The notes beneath the pieces are model-generated. The model was not told the DNA's origin. It was given only the letters and a program-made list of their open reading frames with translations, and made no database searches. This document shows positions 1 to 8,188 of a DNA stretch of 64,000 nt, one piece after another. The translations under genes were made by a program, and so were the position numbers. Source of the stretch: CAIMUS01 sp963708455 (lineage in GTDB: Bacteria > Pseudomonadota > Gammaproteobacteria > Competibacterales > Competibacteraceae). Each line of letters begins with the position of its first letter. Within the stretch, counting starts at the first letter, position 1. The DNA lies in assembly GCA_963708455.1 (NCBI GenBank), contig CAVPSQ010000007.1, positions 62,001-126,000 of the forward strand, written 5' to 3'.

Positions 1-1270
1 ATTGCCGAAACCCCATCACGTGCTTGATGATGCCAAACACCGGCTCGACGGTGGACTTGCGTTTGGCATACAGTGCCTTGCCTTCGGGGGTTTGCAATCG
101 GTGTTCCATCCGGACTACCGGATCAGCGGTGTCTGGGGCTTTACCCGGGTCAGCAAAGCGTTCTTCCAGGGTGGGATGATGCTCCGCACGACCCGTGGCG
201 AGCAGCGGGGTAATGGTAGCGTGTTCACAAGCCTTGACGTTGGCCTCACTGAAATAGCCAGTGTCCGCCAGCAGATGGTCGACCTGACCGAGTTCCTCCG
301 GTAACTGGCTGAAGTTGTCCAGCGCCGGTTGCAGTTCCTGTTTATCGTTCGGGTTCGGGCTGACGTGGTTTTCCACGATCAGGCGACTGCCATGATCCAC
401 CCCGGCCTGCGCATTGTAGCTCTGCTCAAACCCGCCGCCGCTCACCGGCATAATGCGCGACTCCGGGTCGGTAAAATTGACTTGATCCTTGTCCTGTGGA
501 CCCGGTTCCGGCGGCTTGGGGGGACGGCCCCCTAACTTGCGACCACGGGCCTGTTCCTTCGCCCGCCGCTCGGCCAGCTTCGCTTCATAGGCCGCTTGCT
601 CCTGCGCATACCGGGCTTGGGCACGAGCCTCCAGTTCCGCTTTCACCTCCCCGATCTGCTGCAACCGGGCCTGCCGGAGCGCCACTTCGTCGGCCACCTT
701 CAGCCCGGGGACCGGCTCGGTGTGACTCGCCTCGGCCTGCTGTAATAACGCCTCTACCTCCGCCTGCAACTGCTCCTCCAACCGGTTGGCATAGTCCCAG
801 CTCATCGCCTTATGTTTGCTGGCGTTGGCGTGCACTTTGCTCCCATCCAAACTCACGTTGCCTAACTGCAACACCCCCAGCGCATACGCCCGTAGCAAAA
901 TCTGCACCAACAGACCCTTCAGTTCCCCCAGAAACCGCTTCCGGAACGTATTGATGCTGTTGTGATCCGGGTGCGTGTTACCCGTGATATAAATCACCGG
1001 GATCAGCTCATAGGTGGCTCGCTCCAACGCCCGACTGGAAAAAATGCCAGTGGCATAGCCATAAAACAACAGTGCCAGCATCATCTTCGGTGGATAGGGC
1101 GCCGAGCCGCCACCACTGTACGCCGCTTCCAGCGGGGTGACATCCAGACTCTCCACGATCTCGACAATGAAGCGCGCCAGATGATCCTCTGCCAGCCACT
1201 CCTGCACCGGGATCACCACCGGCTGGTCACGTTCTATGGGGATAAATTGGTTGCTCATCGCCAGGCTCAT
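1..1270 (-). CDS. IS1182-type DDE transposase, 3' end beyond window edge
   Basis: Transposase of the IS1182/IS5-like group. Read on the minus strand from ATG at 1270 (a second in-frame ATG is at 1258), the frame stays open to base 1, so the C-terminus lies outside the window. The N-terminal DUF772-type domain is visible (LEAAYSGGGSAPYPPKMML and LLFYGYATGIFSSR). The presumed DDE residues are D in NVSLDGSKVHANAS, D in LLADTGYFSEAN and E in RKSTVEPVFGIIKH. A Lys/Ala/Glu-rich coiled segment with KLGGRPPKPP lies between them. No internal stop was found, so the copy may be functional. The terminal inverted repeats could not be delimited because only one flank is in view. Confidence 0.85.
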   Translation of the reverse strand, partial: MSLAMSNQFIPIERDQPVVIPVQEWLAEDHLARFIVEIVESLDVTPLEAAYSGGGSAPYPPKMMLALLFYGYATGIFSSRALERATYELIPVIYITGNTHPDHNSINTFRKRFLGELKGLLVQILLRAYALGVLQLGNVSLDGSKVHANASKHKAMSWDYANRLEEQLQAEVEALLQQAEASHTEPVPGLKVADEVALRQARLQQIGEVKAELEARAQARYAQEQAAYEAKLAERRAKEQARGRKLGGRPPKPPEPGPQDKDQVNFTDPESRIMPVSGGGFEQSYNAQAGVDHGSRLIVENHVSPNPNDKQELQPALDNFSQLPEELGQVDHLLADTGYFSEANVKACEHATITPLLATGRAEHHPTLEERFADPGKAPDTADPVVRMEHRLQTPEGKALYAKRKSTVEPVFGIIKHVMGFRQ

Positions 1271-1414
1271 CAGGTACGTTAGGTCATCTTACCTCATTAT
1301 GCTGGGCAAGTCAGACAAACTCCTAGCAGAACTTTAACCCAGTCCTGCCCCAGGAGGTACCCCTTGCTTATCCGGAACTCACGTTAACTTAAATCTGACA
1401 AAGTAGGACTAATC
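1271..1414. other. Flank of the IS1182-type element, no gene seen
   Basis: Non-coding stretch between the transposase start and the repeat pair that follows. It should contain one end of the insertion sequence, but I cannot place the boundary. No convincing ORF or RNA is visible. Confidence 0.4.
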
Positions 1415-1520
1415 CGCCGCATGAACTGGCCGGCGAGGACGCCGGCGCTCCCAGGGACGTGACCCCTTAGCGCAGCGTAATACGCCGCATGAACTGGCCG
1501 GCGGGGACGCCGGCGCTCCC
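1415..1520. repeat. Two direct copies of a GCCGGCG-palindrome repeat
   Basis: Positions 1415-1452 and 1483-1520 carry almost the same 38 bases, beginning CGCCGCATGAACTGGCCGGC and differing at one position. Each copy contains the self-complementary core GCCGGCG-(A/G)GGA-CGCCGGC, able to form a stem-loop. The same core sits inside the inverted-repeat elements at 11979, 20194 and 24840. It is therefore a dispersed REP-like sequence, here without the 23-bp ends. Confidence 0.7.
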
Positions 1521-1703
1521 CCAGGTGGAGACATCGGATCCGCAGCCGAACCGACTTGCTCACCGTCATTTACATCGGTCAACGCTCTAGCAAACCGGTC
1601 AACGTTCCAATCCGTACCTGATGGCCTGGCAGGATATGTGGCAGCGCGCTATCCGGTACACTACCGGGCGCACCAAAATACCGCTAATCAAAGCGAGGAT
1701 CCC

Positions 1704-2288
1704 GTGGAAACCTTGTTGCACTTCGCCCGGCTGATCGACGCGCTCAACGAGCGGGTAGGACGCAGCGTCTACTGGCTGATTCTGGTTATGGTCATTATCA
1801 GCACGCTCAATGCCCTGTCCCGCAAACTGTTCAGCGTCAGTTCCAACGCCTTTCTGGAAATCCAGTGGTATCTGTTCGCCACCGTATTCCTGCTCGGCGC
1901 CGGCTATACCCTGCTGCGCAACGAGCACGTGCGCATCGATGTCGTCGCCAGCCGTTTTAGCACAAGGGGACAGTTATGGATCGACATGATCGGCACGGTG
2001 CTGTTTCTCTTTCCCCTCTGTCTGCTGGTGCTGTATGACAGTTGGCGTTTTTTCGTGCTGTCGTTCCACAGCCAGGAATCGTCCCTCAATCCCGGCGGAC
2101 TCATCGTCTGGCCAGCCAAGCTACTGATCCCTGTAGGCTTTCTGCTACTGTTGCTGCAAGGGGCGGCACAACTGGTCAAACTGCTCGCGGCGCTGCAGGG
2201 CAAAGGCGACCCGGGTGCTCTGCTTAAGCATCACACGGAGGCGGAAGACGTGGTGGATACCCTGCTCGGCGCCCAGCAGAAGGATTGA
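1704..2288 (+). CDS. dctQ: TRAP transporter small permease (DctQ family)
   Basis: Small membrane subunit of a tripartite ATP-independent periplasmic (TRAP) transporter, which uses ion gradients to import organic acids or similar solutes. The 194-residue product has four hydrophobic segments (about residues 18-36, 50-70, 90-112 and 130-155) and the family-typical NEHVRIDV motif after the second helix. I chose GTG at 1704 because AGCGAGG lies just upstream and the protein then begins where DctQ proteins usually do; the frame is open further upstream to 1638. It lies 10 bases before dctM. The DctP binding protein normally encoded beside the pair is not present; upstream is repeat and IS DNA. Confidence 0.85.
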   Translation: METLLHFARLIDALNERVGRSVYWLILVMVIISTLNALSRKLFSVSSNAFLEIQWYLFATVFLLGAGYTLLRNEHVRIDVVASRFSTRGQLWIDMIGTVLFLFPLCLLVLYDSWRFFVLSFHSQESSLNPGGLIVWPAKLLIPVGFLLLLLQGAAQLVKLLAALQGKGDPGALLKHHTEAEDVVDTLLGAQQKD

Positions 2289-2298
2289 GGAAAGCATC

Positions 2299-3726
2299 AT
2301 GACGCAATTCATCATCGCCAATCTGGCGCCGCTGATGTTCATGGCACTGATCGTTTTCATGCTGTTCGGTTACCCGATCGCCTTCGCGCTGGCCGCCAAC
2401 GGCCTGCTGTTCGGCTATCTGGGCATCGAACTGGACCTGCTGCGGCCGGAGCTGTTGCAGGCGCTACCGCAGCGCATCTTCGGCATCATGCAGAATGAAA
2501 CCCTGCTGGCCATTCCGTTCTTTACCTTCATGGGCCTGATTCTGGAACGCAGCGGCATGGCCGAGGATCTGCTCGACACCATCGGCCAGTTGTTCGGGCC
2601 GCTGCCGGGCGGTCTGGCCTACGCGGTGATCTTCGTCGGCGCGCTGCTGGCGGCGACCACCGGCGTGGTGGCGGCTTCGGTGATCGCGATGGGGCTGATT
2701 TCCCTGCCGGTGATGATGCGCTATCGCTACGACCGCCGCCTGGCCGCCGGCGTTATCGCTGCTTCGGGCACCCTGGCGCAGATCATTCCGCCCTCGCTGG
2801 TGCTGATCGTATTGGCCGACCAGTTGGGGCGGTCGGTCGGCGATATGTACGAGGGCGCGTTCAAACCCGGCCTGTTACTGGCCGCCCTGTATGCCGGGTT
2901 CGTGCTGCTGGTCACGCTGGTCCGCAAAGACATGGCGCCACCCCTGCCGCCGGAGGCGCGCACCTTGCGTGGGACGGCGCTGCTGCGGCGGGTGCTGGTT
3001 TCCCTGCTGCCTCCCTTGATACTGATTTTTCTGGTGCTGGGCACCATCTTTATCGGAGTCGCCACGCCCACCGAAGGCGGCGCCTTGGGCGCCAGCGGCG
3101 CGTTGATTCTGGCACTGATCAACCGGCGGCTGGACTGGACGCTGCTCAGGCAGGCGATGGACACGACCGCCAAGCTGTCCTGCTTTGTGCTGTTCATCCT
3201 GGTGGGCTCGACGGTATTCAGCCTGGTGTTCCGCGCCGTCAACGGCGACCTGTGGGTGGAGCACTGGCTGACTGGTCTGCCGGGCGGCGTCTTGGGTTTT
3301 CTGATCGTGGTCAACATCATGGTGTTCCTGCTGGCCTTTTTTTTGGACTTCTTCGAGTTGTCCTTCATCGTGGTGCCCTTGCTGGCGCCGGTTGCGGAAA
3401 AACTGGGCATCGATCTGATCTGGTTCGGTGTGCTGCTGGGCGTCAACATGCAAACCTCGTTTCTGCATCCACCCTTCGGCTTTGCGCTGTTCTATCTGCG
3501 CAGCGTGGCCCCCAAGGCAGTCAAAACCTCTGAAATTTACTGGGGCTCGGTTCCATTCGTTTGCATTCAGTTGATCATGGTGGCGCTGCTGATCACTTTC
3601 CCCGGCCTGATCGGGGTGCAAACCACCAAAGTCGATGCCAACGCCCCGGTAATCATCGAAGCGCCCGTTATCGATTACTCACTGCCGCCGCCGACCTTCA
3701 ATATCGAGCCCGAGCGGCGACAGTAG
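2299..3726 (+). CDS. dctM: TRAP transporter large permease (DctM family)
   Basis: Large, transport-forming subunit of the TRAP system. The product has 475 residues and a dozen or so hydrophobic helices. The run SGTLAQIIPPSLVLIVLADQ followed by LGRSVGDMYEGAF is typical of the mannitol/chloroaromatic branch of DctM, which is longer than the classical ~425-residue DctM. The C-terminal tail (from about residue 435) is hydrophilic and Pro-rich. The ATG at 2299 follows TTGAGGAAAG, a reasonable ribosome-binding site, and dctQ ends 10 bases earlier, so the two are co-transcribed. The substrate cannot be read from the permeases alone. No binding-protein gene follows; downstream are gene fragments. Confidence 0.88.
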   Translation: MTQFIIANLAPLMFMALIVFMLFGYPIAFALAANGLLFGYLGIELDLLRPELLQALPQRIFGIMQNETLLAIPFFTFMGLILERSGMAEDLLDTIGQLFGPLPGGLAYAVIFVGALLAATTGVVAASVIAMGLISLPVMMRYRYDRRLAAGVIAASGTLAQIIPPSLVLIVLADQLGRSVGDMYEGAFKPGLLLAALYAGFVLLVTLVRKDMAPPLPPEARTLRGTALLRRVLVSLLPPLILIFLVLGTIFIGVATPTEGGALGASGALILALINRRLDWTLLRQAMDTTAKLSCFVLFILVGSTVFSLVFRAVNGDLWVEHWLTGLPGGVLGFLIVVNIMVFLLAFFLDFFELSFIVVPLLAPVAEKLGIDLIWFGVLLGVNMQTSFLHPPFGFALFYLRSVAPKAVKTSEIYWGSVPFVCIQLIMVALLITFPGLIGVQTTKVDANAPVIIEAPVIDYSLPPPTFNIEPERRQ

Positions 3727-3947
3727 GATGCACTTGCGTACCGCCACAGGCGTGCCTATCCCGACCTCGAAGCGTTGCTGCCTGTAAGCGTCGCCGGTAT
3801 CTGGTTGCCAGGGACGCTGGTCGCCTGGTTCAATCATGTGGCGGCCTTGCTGGGTTGAGGATCGGCATCCGGTTTGTCGCCTCGGGATTGGCAAAGAAAT
3901 AACTTCGGCACATACTTTTATGGGTAGGAAGCGTATCGTTCGCGATT

Positions 3948-3972
3948 GATGCGCTTCGTATCTCAGCGCATC
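3948..3972. repeat. REP-like palindrome GATGCGCT-N9-AGCGCATC
   Basis: A perfect 8-bp inverted repeat (GATGCGCT / AGCGCATC) around a 9-base loop, of a type often scattered between genes in proteobacteria. It abuts the truncated end of the gene fragment at 3973-4162, so the breakpoint coincides with the palindrome. Confidence 0.6.
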
Positions 3973-4162
3973 CTACGCGCTCAAGCACAGCAGCGACTGG
4001 TACGATCTCCGTAAAGTCGTTCATCAGCGGCAACCGTCTGCCACAGGCTTCACCGTTTGGGAATGCCTGCCTACTCGCCCCAGCGCCCAGCAGAACCACG
4101 TGAGGTCGCTGCCTGGTGAGCTGCGCAATTTCTGCTTCGACAGACACCAAATTCTCGCCCAT
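3973..4162 (-). pseudogene. N-terminal fragment of an LGAGAS-type (SIR2-like?) protein
   Basis: From ATG at 4162 about 63 residues look protein-like: SVEAEIAQLTRQRPHVVLLG, then AGASRQAFPNGEACGRRLPL and MNDFTEIV. The HVVLLGAGAS start followed by PNG...LPLMND recalls a family of uncharacterised ~300-residue proteins with a nucleotide-binding GAGAS loop, some related to SIR2 domains. After residue ~63 the frame runs into the palindrome at 3948-3972 and shows no further similarity, so this is a truncated remnant. The family assignment rests on my recall of the motif and is tentative. Confidence 0.5.
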
Positions 4163-4297
4163 GGGATGACCTCGAGTGCCACTTAACGATGAGCATCAGC
4201 CACGCGCATAGCGCATCGGCTGCATGCTTTTGTTAGAGCTATCGGAATAAATCGAGCCTGACTCCTTTTTCCTTTTTTCCGACCCCTTTTTCCTTTT

Positions 4298-4636
4298 TCA
4301 TGCGTTATTAGGAGTCTCTTGGGGTTGCCTTGCTTTGCGCCACTGTAACCATCGCTTGAACGAGGCGGCACTTTCTGTAGACTGCTTGCCAAGCAGCAAT
4401 CCTTCGATGCCAATATCCTCATCGAGCTCAGGCCAATGCATGCCATAACCTGCGCCGCTGATCTGAACATTGGCGCGCTCAACCGGTGTGCCATGCGCCA
4501 GACGTGGATACCAGCCAATGGACACAGCCATGGTACGACCGTCTTCGAGGTCAACAGACAGGGTATCGTCGGTCATCGTGACACTAACTATTCTAGGTCG
4601 GGTGAGTGTCACCACTGCAGAAGGCGTCCCATTCAT
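4298..4636 (-). CDS. DUF2442 domain-containing protein
   Basis: Small 112-residue protein matching the DUF2442 pattern. It has a beta-rich N-terminal half ending in DGRTMAVSIGWYPRLAHGTP, then ERANVQISGAGYGMHWPELD and EDIGIEGLL, then a basic tail with SFKRWLQWRKARQ. DUF2442 genes are often found next to DUF4160 genes and are suspected toxin-antitoxin-like partners; function is unproven. The region just upstream (4640-4700) carries an overlapping reading frame ending in ITLRDIERIMYEHLE, which could be the tail of such a partner, but no full gene is visible. Nearby A/T-rich tracts and gene fragments indicate a degraded accessory locus. Confidence 0.75.
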   Translation of the reverse strand: MNGTPSAVVTLTRPRIVSVTMTDDTLSVDLEDGRTMAVSIGWYPRLAHGTPVERANVQISGAGYGMHWPELDEDIGIEGLLLGKQSTESAASFKRWLQWRKARQPQETPNNA

Positions 4637-4703
4637 GTCTCAAAGTCTCCAGATGCTCATACATGATGCGCTCGATGTCACGTAAGGTGATTTCTGGCAA
4701 AGG

Positions 4704-4997
4704 CTATACCGGAAAGTCGGGCATGGGTGGGTATGGATTCCCCTTGTATGTTTGAAGTTTGGTAGAGTTTCCCGAAACGTGGTAGCACGAATCCCCTCTG
4801 GGACCCACGATCCCGTCAAGGAGCTTGAAGCGCCACGTTCCGGTTTCTGTGAACCACAAGCCCGAACAGTTGATTGGACCTGAATCCGTATCGTGCAAGG
4901 TTGGGATGAGGAACACATCCTGGTGAAGAACCAACTCGCAGTCGCCGTCCAGGCGGCAATCCACTCTGAATTGACGGTCAGCCGTCCACTGGACCCG
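4704..4997 (-). pseudogene. C-terminal fragment of an unknown protein, cut near an IS110 copy
   Basis: About 96 codons ending at 4704 have a protein-like composition (VQWTADRQFRVDCRLDGDCE, LVLHQDVFLIPTLHDTDSG, WFTETGTWRFKLLDG). They have no start codon of their own: upstream the frame enters the left end of the IS110-type transposase. I do not recognise the family. The simplest reading is the 3' part of a gene broken by the insertion; the missing 5' part is not on the other side of the IS. Confidence 0.45.
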
Positions 4998-5064
4998 GCT
5001 GCCGCTGTGATGGTGTCCCCGGCGATGACCGCGGCGGACGCCACGACGCCCGCCCGAGTGCTGG

Positions 5065-5994
5065 GTGGGGATCGACGTCGCCAAGGCCCACCTGGATGTG
5101 GCCCTCTGGCCGACCCAGGAGCGCCTGCACGTCACCCGCGATGAGGCCGGCTTGGCGGAGTTGATCGCCTGGTTGCGCCCCCGGACGCCCGCGCTGATCG
5201 TTTTGGAAGCGACCGGCGGGTTGGAGACCCTGGTGGCGGGGACGCTGATCGAGGCGCACTTCCCCACCGCCGTCGTCAATCCCCGCCAGGCGCGCGACTT
5301 TGCCAAGGCGTTGGGGTATCTGGCCAAGACCGACGCCTTGGATGCCTTGGTGCTGGCGCGCTTCGGTCACAGCATCCAGCCGGCGCCCCGCCCATGGAAA
5401 GACGAAGAGACCCAGGCGCTGACCGCGCTCCTGCAGCGCCGTCGGCAACTGATCACGATGCTCACCGCCGAGAAGAACCGCTTGGCCAGCGCCCATCGCC
5501 AGGTGCAGGCGGATCTCCGCACGACCATCACCTGGCTTGAAGAACGGATCAAGACCCTCGATGACGACCTCCAGAGCCGGCTCCGCGCCAGCCCGATCTG
5601 GCGCGCGCAGGATGACCTGCTGCGCAGCGTCCCGGGCATCGGCCCGGTGACCTCGGTGACGTTGCTGGCGGCGTTGCCGGAACGGGGAACCCTGGATCGT
5701 CGCCAAATCAGCGCCTTGGTCGGCGTCTGCCCGTTTAACCGCGATTCCGGCCAGGGTCGCGGACACCGAAGCATCTTCGGTGGGCGCGTTCTGGTCCGGA
5801 CGGCGCTGTACATGGCGACGGTGATCGCCAGCCGGTTCAATCCGGTGATCAAAGGGTTTTACCAGCGCTTGCGTGCCGCGGGTAAACCGGCCAAGGTGGC
5901 GCTGACGGCGTGCATGCGTAAATTGCTGACGATCTTAAACGCGATGCTCAAGGCCAAGACCCCCTGGCAGCCTCCCGAGGAGTGCAGGTCCTGA
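5065..5994 (+). CDS. IS110-family transposase (DEDD recombinase)
   Basis: Transposase with the IS110 architecture: an N-terminal RuvC-like DEDD domain starting VGIDVAKAHLDVALWP, a central coiled region (about residues 115-180), and a C-terminal Transposase_20 domain with RSVPGIGPVTSVTLLAALPE and a Ser in FNRDSGQGRGH that fits the serine nucleophile region. The frame opens at GTG 5065. A better N-terminus, MTAADATTPA, starts at ATG 5025 but is offset by one base; removing one C near 5051-5055 would join it to ECWVGIDVAK, so a small frameshift is likely. Length (~310 residues) is slightly short for the family. Confidence 0.85.
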   Translation: MGIDVAKAHLDVALWPTQERLHVTRDEAGLAELIAWLRPRTPALIVLEATGGLETLVAGTLIEAHFPTAVVNPRQARDFAKALGYLAKTDALDALVLARFGHSIQPAPRPWKDEETQALTALLQRRRQLITMLTAEKNRLASAHRQVQADLRTTITWLEERIKTLDDDLQSRLRASPIWRAQDDLLRSVPGIGPVTSVTLLAALPERGTLDRRQISALVGVCPFNRDSGQGRGHRSIFGGRVLVRTALYMATVIASRFNPVIKGFYQRLRAAGKPAKVALTACMRKLLTILNAMLKAKTPWQPPEECRS

Positions 5995-6011
5995 GGTTTT
6001 CAACACAGTTG

Positions 6012-6106
6012 CTCCTTGGCTAAGGAGGGGTGGCGCGCAGCGCCGGGGTGGTTTGATCTTGCGGACTACCCCCCCGCCCTTCGGAACACCCCCCTTGGCA
6101 GGGGGG
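6012..6106. repeat. Palindromic intergenic repeat, CTCCTTGGCTAAGGAG type
   Basis: The left end CTCCTTGGCTAAGGAGGGGTG and the right end CACCCCCCTTGGCAGGGGGG are imperfect inverted repeats, and each is itself a short hairpin. The whole ~95-bp unit resembles miniature palindromic elements seen in many environmental proteobacteria. It lies between the IS110 gene and the chaperone operon. Confidence 0.5.
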
Positions 6107-6146
6107 GAATAAAGACTGGACCCACAGGTATAATCTTTTGAGGAAA

Positions 6147-6443
6147 TCACCTAAGATAATCGCCTTGTTGTGCGGAACTGTACTTAATGGAAGGGTTTAG
6201 TGTTTCCTCTGTCAGGAACTCCACCAGCCGGCACAGCGCGAGACTGCGCTTGAGCGCCACAGCCTGTTCGGCTACCCACCGGGCTTGGCCAAGAGCACCG
6301 GCGCCATATAAAGCCACCGCCCGCTGCTCCAGTAACTCCGCCTGTCTCTCAATCCGCAGCAGGATGGCCAGATCCGCGCCGCAGCGATAGCAGATGGGAT
6401 CATCCTTAAACCTAGCCTTGCAGACCGGGCAGCGTTCCATCAC
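6147..6443 (-). CDS. Zinc-ribbon protein, last gene of Hsp70 operon
   Basis: Protein of 98 residues with an N-terminal four-cysteine zinc ribbon: MERCPVCKARFKDDPICYRC gives CxxC at residues 5-8 and CxxC at 18-21. A helical, Ala/Leu-rich segment follows (residues ~28-75) that may form a helical hairpin resembling a single TPR. Its ATG overlaps the Hsp70 stop by four bases, so translation is coupled. The function is unknown. Being fixed in this operon suggests a substrate adaptor or scaffold for the Hsp70, in the way that zinc-binding modules serve in some J-proteins; that is inference. Confidence 0.7.
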   Translation of the reverse strand: MMERCPVCKARFKDDPICYRCGADLAILLRIERQAELLEQRAVALYGAGALGQARWVAEQAVALKRSLALCRLVEFLTEETLNPSIKYSSAQQGDYLR

Positions 6444-8188
6444 GACTCCAGATAGAACAGAATATCGGCCAATTCATCCATGGCCTTGGGCAGGGCGTCG
6501 AAAACGTCGTTGCGCAGCGCATCCTTGATCGTTTCGATCAAACCGATGATATCCTCCTGATCGTCGGGAGCGACCTCATCCAGCATGCGCTCGGCCTTTT
6601 CCACCAGGGCCTCGGCCTGTACCTTGAGCTGTCGCGGTGTGCCCCCGGCGCCGGTTTCACTGGCACGCGGTTCCTGTGCGGAGAACAGAGCCTCGACCCG
6701 CTCGCGGGCTGCCTCCAATTCGCCATCCCGAAAGCGGGAAATGGCGTTGTCGATACGGATCGATTTTTCCAGTCCGGTATTTTTTTCCCGCGCCGAGACC
6801 TGCATGATGCCATCCAGATCGAGCGCCAGTTGCAGGATAATCGGATTGCCCGCCGGCGCCTTGCTGAGATGCTCCACGGTGAACTCGCCGATCTTGATGT
6901 TATTCAAGGCATCCGGATCTTCCCCCTGATAAATGCTGACGATCACCGTCTTCTGATTGTCCTGGATGGTGTAGAACACTTCGCTCTTGGTGACCGGAAT
7001 AGGGGTGTTTTTATGAATGATGGGGATGTAGACAAAAGGATACATGTCGCCGTTGAGGTCGCCCAGGCAACTGGTGCCGAAGGTATAGGGAGTGATGTCC
7101 ACCAGTACGGCGGCTACGCTCTCACCGGCGATCATGGCTCCCTGAATGGCGGCGCCGGTGGCGACGCAGAGTTCGGGGTCGACCTCGGCGCGCACCGTCA
7201 AGCCCAGTTCCTCTTCCAGCCGACGGGTGACCAGCGGGGTGCGGGTCGCACCGCCTACCAGCAACACCTCGTCCAGATCGGATACGGTCAGCCCGGCCCC
7301 GTTCAGAGCGATATGGACCGCTTCCAGCGTCTCATCGATATAAGGGGCGATCAGGTCCTCGTAGTCATGCCGGGCCAGTTCCAGCGACAGGTTAACCGGG
7401 GCACCCTGCTGCTCCAGCAGATATTCCTCTTCGATTCTGACATAGGGTTGATCGGACAGGGCGACCTTGGCGGCTTCCGCCGCGCGGTTGATGCGCGCCA
7501 TGACCTGGCGGGATTGCGTCACGTCCACGCCCTGCTGCCGTAAGTGCTCCACCAAATGGGCGACGATCTTGGCGTCGAAGTCGTCGCCGCCTAAGTGATT
7601 ATTACCGTGACTGGCCAGCACCTCCACTACATCATCCTCGATGCTGACCACCGACACATCGAAAGTGCCGCCGCCCAGATCGTAAACCAGGACACGCTTA
7701 TGCTCCTGCCGGCTGGCCTCGTAGGACAGGGCGGCGGCGGTCGGCTCGTTGATCATCCTGACCACTTCCAGCCCGGCGATTTCGCCCGCTTCACGGGTGG
7801 CCTGGCGCTGGGCGTCGGAGAAGTAGGCCGGCACGGTGATCACGGCTTTGCGCAAGGGGATGCCCAACTGTTGCTCGGCAATGTCCTTCAGGCCCCTCAG
7901 GATGATGGCGGAGATTTCCTGGGGACTGTAGGCATGGATGCCTAACATCACCTTGCCCTCGCTGCCCATCTGCCGCTTGATCGATTTGATGGTCCGCTCA
8001 GGATAAAGGCTGTATTGGTTCTTGGCTGGTTCACCCACCAGGATGGCGCCATCATCGGCCAGGCCGACGAAGGAAGGCAGGATTTTCTTGCCGGGGCTGG
8101 CGTCGATGACCGTCACGCGGCCGTTTTGCACGACTGCGACTTCGGAATTGGTGGTGCCCAGATCGATGCCGATGATGGTGTCAGTCAT
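6440..8188 (-). CDS. Hsp70-family chaperone (DnaK-like)
   Basis: ATP-dependent Hsp70 chaperone, 582 residues. The actin-like ATPase domain shows the phosphate-1 loop IGIDLGTTNSEVAVV (residues 5-19), the connect region MINEPTAAALSYE, the phosphate-2 motif VYDLGGGTFDVSV and the adenosine motif VLLVGGATRTPLV. The substrate-binding domain follows from about residue 375 (ITPYTFGTSCLGDLNGDMYP), with a short helical lid. It is about 55 residues shorter than E. coli DnaK and has no EEVD-like tail. It is a second, specialised Hsp70 rather than the housekeeping DnaK, because it sits with its own GrpE-like, J-domain, TPR and zinc-ribbon genes. It overlaps both neighbours by four bases. Confidence 0.9.
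   Translation of the reverse strand: MTDTIIGIDLGTTNSEVAVVQNGRVTVIDASPGKKILPSFVGLADDGAILVGEPAKNQYSLYPERTIKSIKRQMGSEGKVMLGIHAYSPQEISAIILRGLKDIAEQQLGIPLRKAVITVPAYFSDAQRQATREAGEIAGLEVVRMINEPTAAALSYEASRQEHKRVLVYDLGGGTFDVSVVSIEDDVVEVLASHGNNHLGGDDFDAKIVAHLVEHLRQQGVDVTQSRQVMARINRAAEAAKVALSDQPYVRIEEEYLLEQQGAPVNLSLELARHDYEDLIAPYIDETLEAVHIALNGAGLTVSDLDEVLLVGGATRTPLVTRRLEEELGLTVRAEVDPELCVATGAAIQGAMIAGESVAAVLVDITPYTFGTSCLGDLNGDMYPFVYIPIIHKNTPIPVTKSEVFYTIQDNQKTVIVSIYQGEDPDALNNIKIGEFTVEHLSKAPAGNPIILQLALDLDGIMQVSAREKNTGLEKSIRIDNAISRFRDGELEAARERVEALFSAQEPRASETGAGGTPRQLKVQAEALVEKAERMLDEVAPDDQEDIIGLIETIKDALRNDVFDALPKAMDELADILFYLES

Noticed and set aside
4978..5766. 262-codon minus-strand frame opposite the IS110 transposase
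   Set aside because: It is antisense to a clear transposase and has an Arg/Gln/Gly-rich shadow composition.
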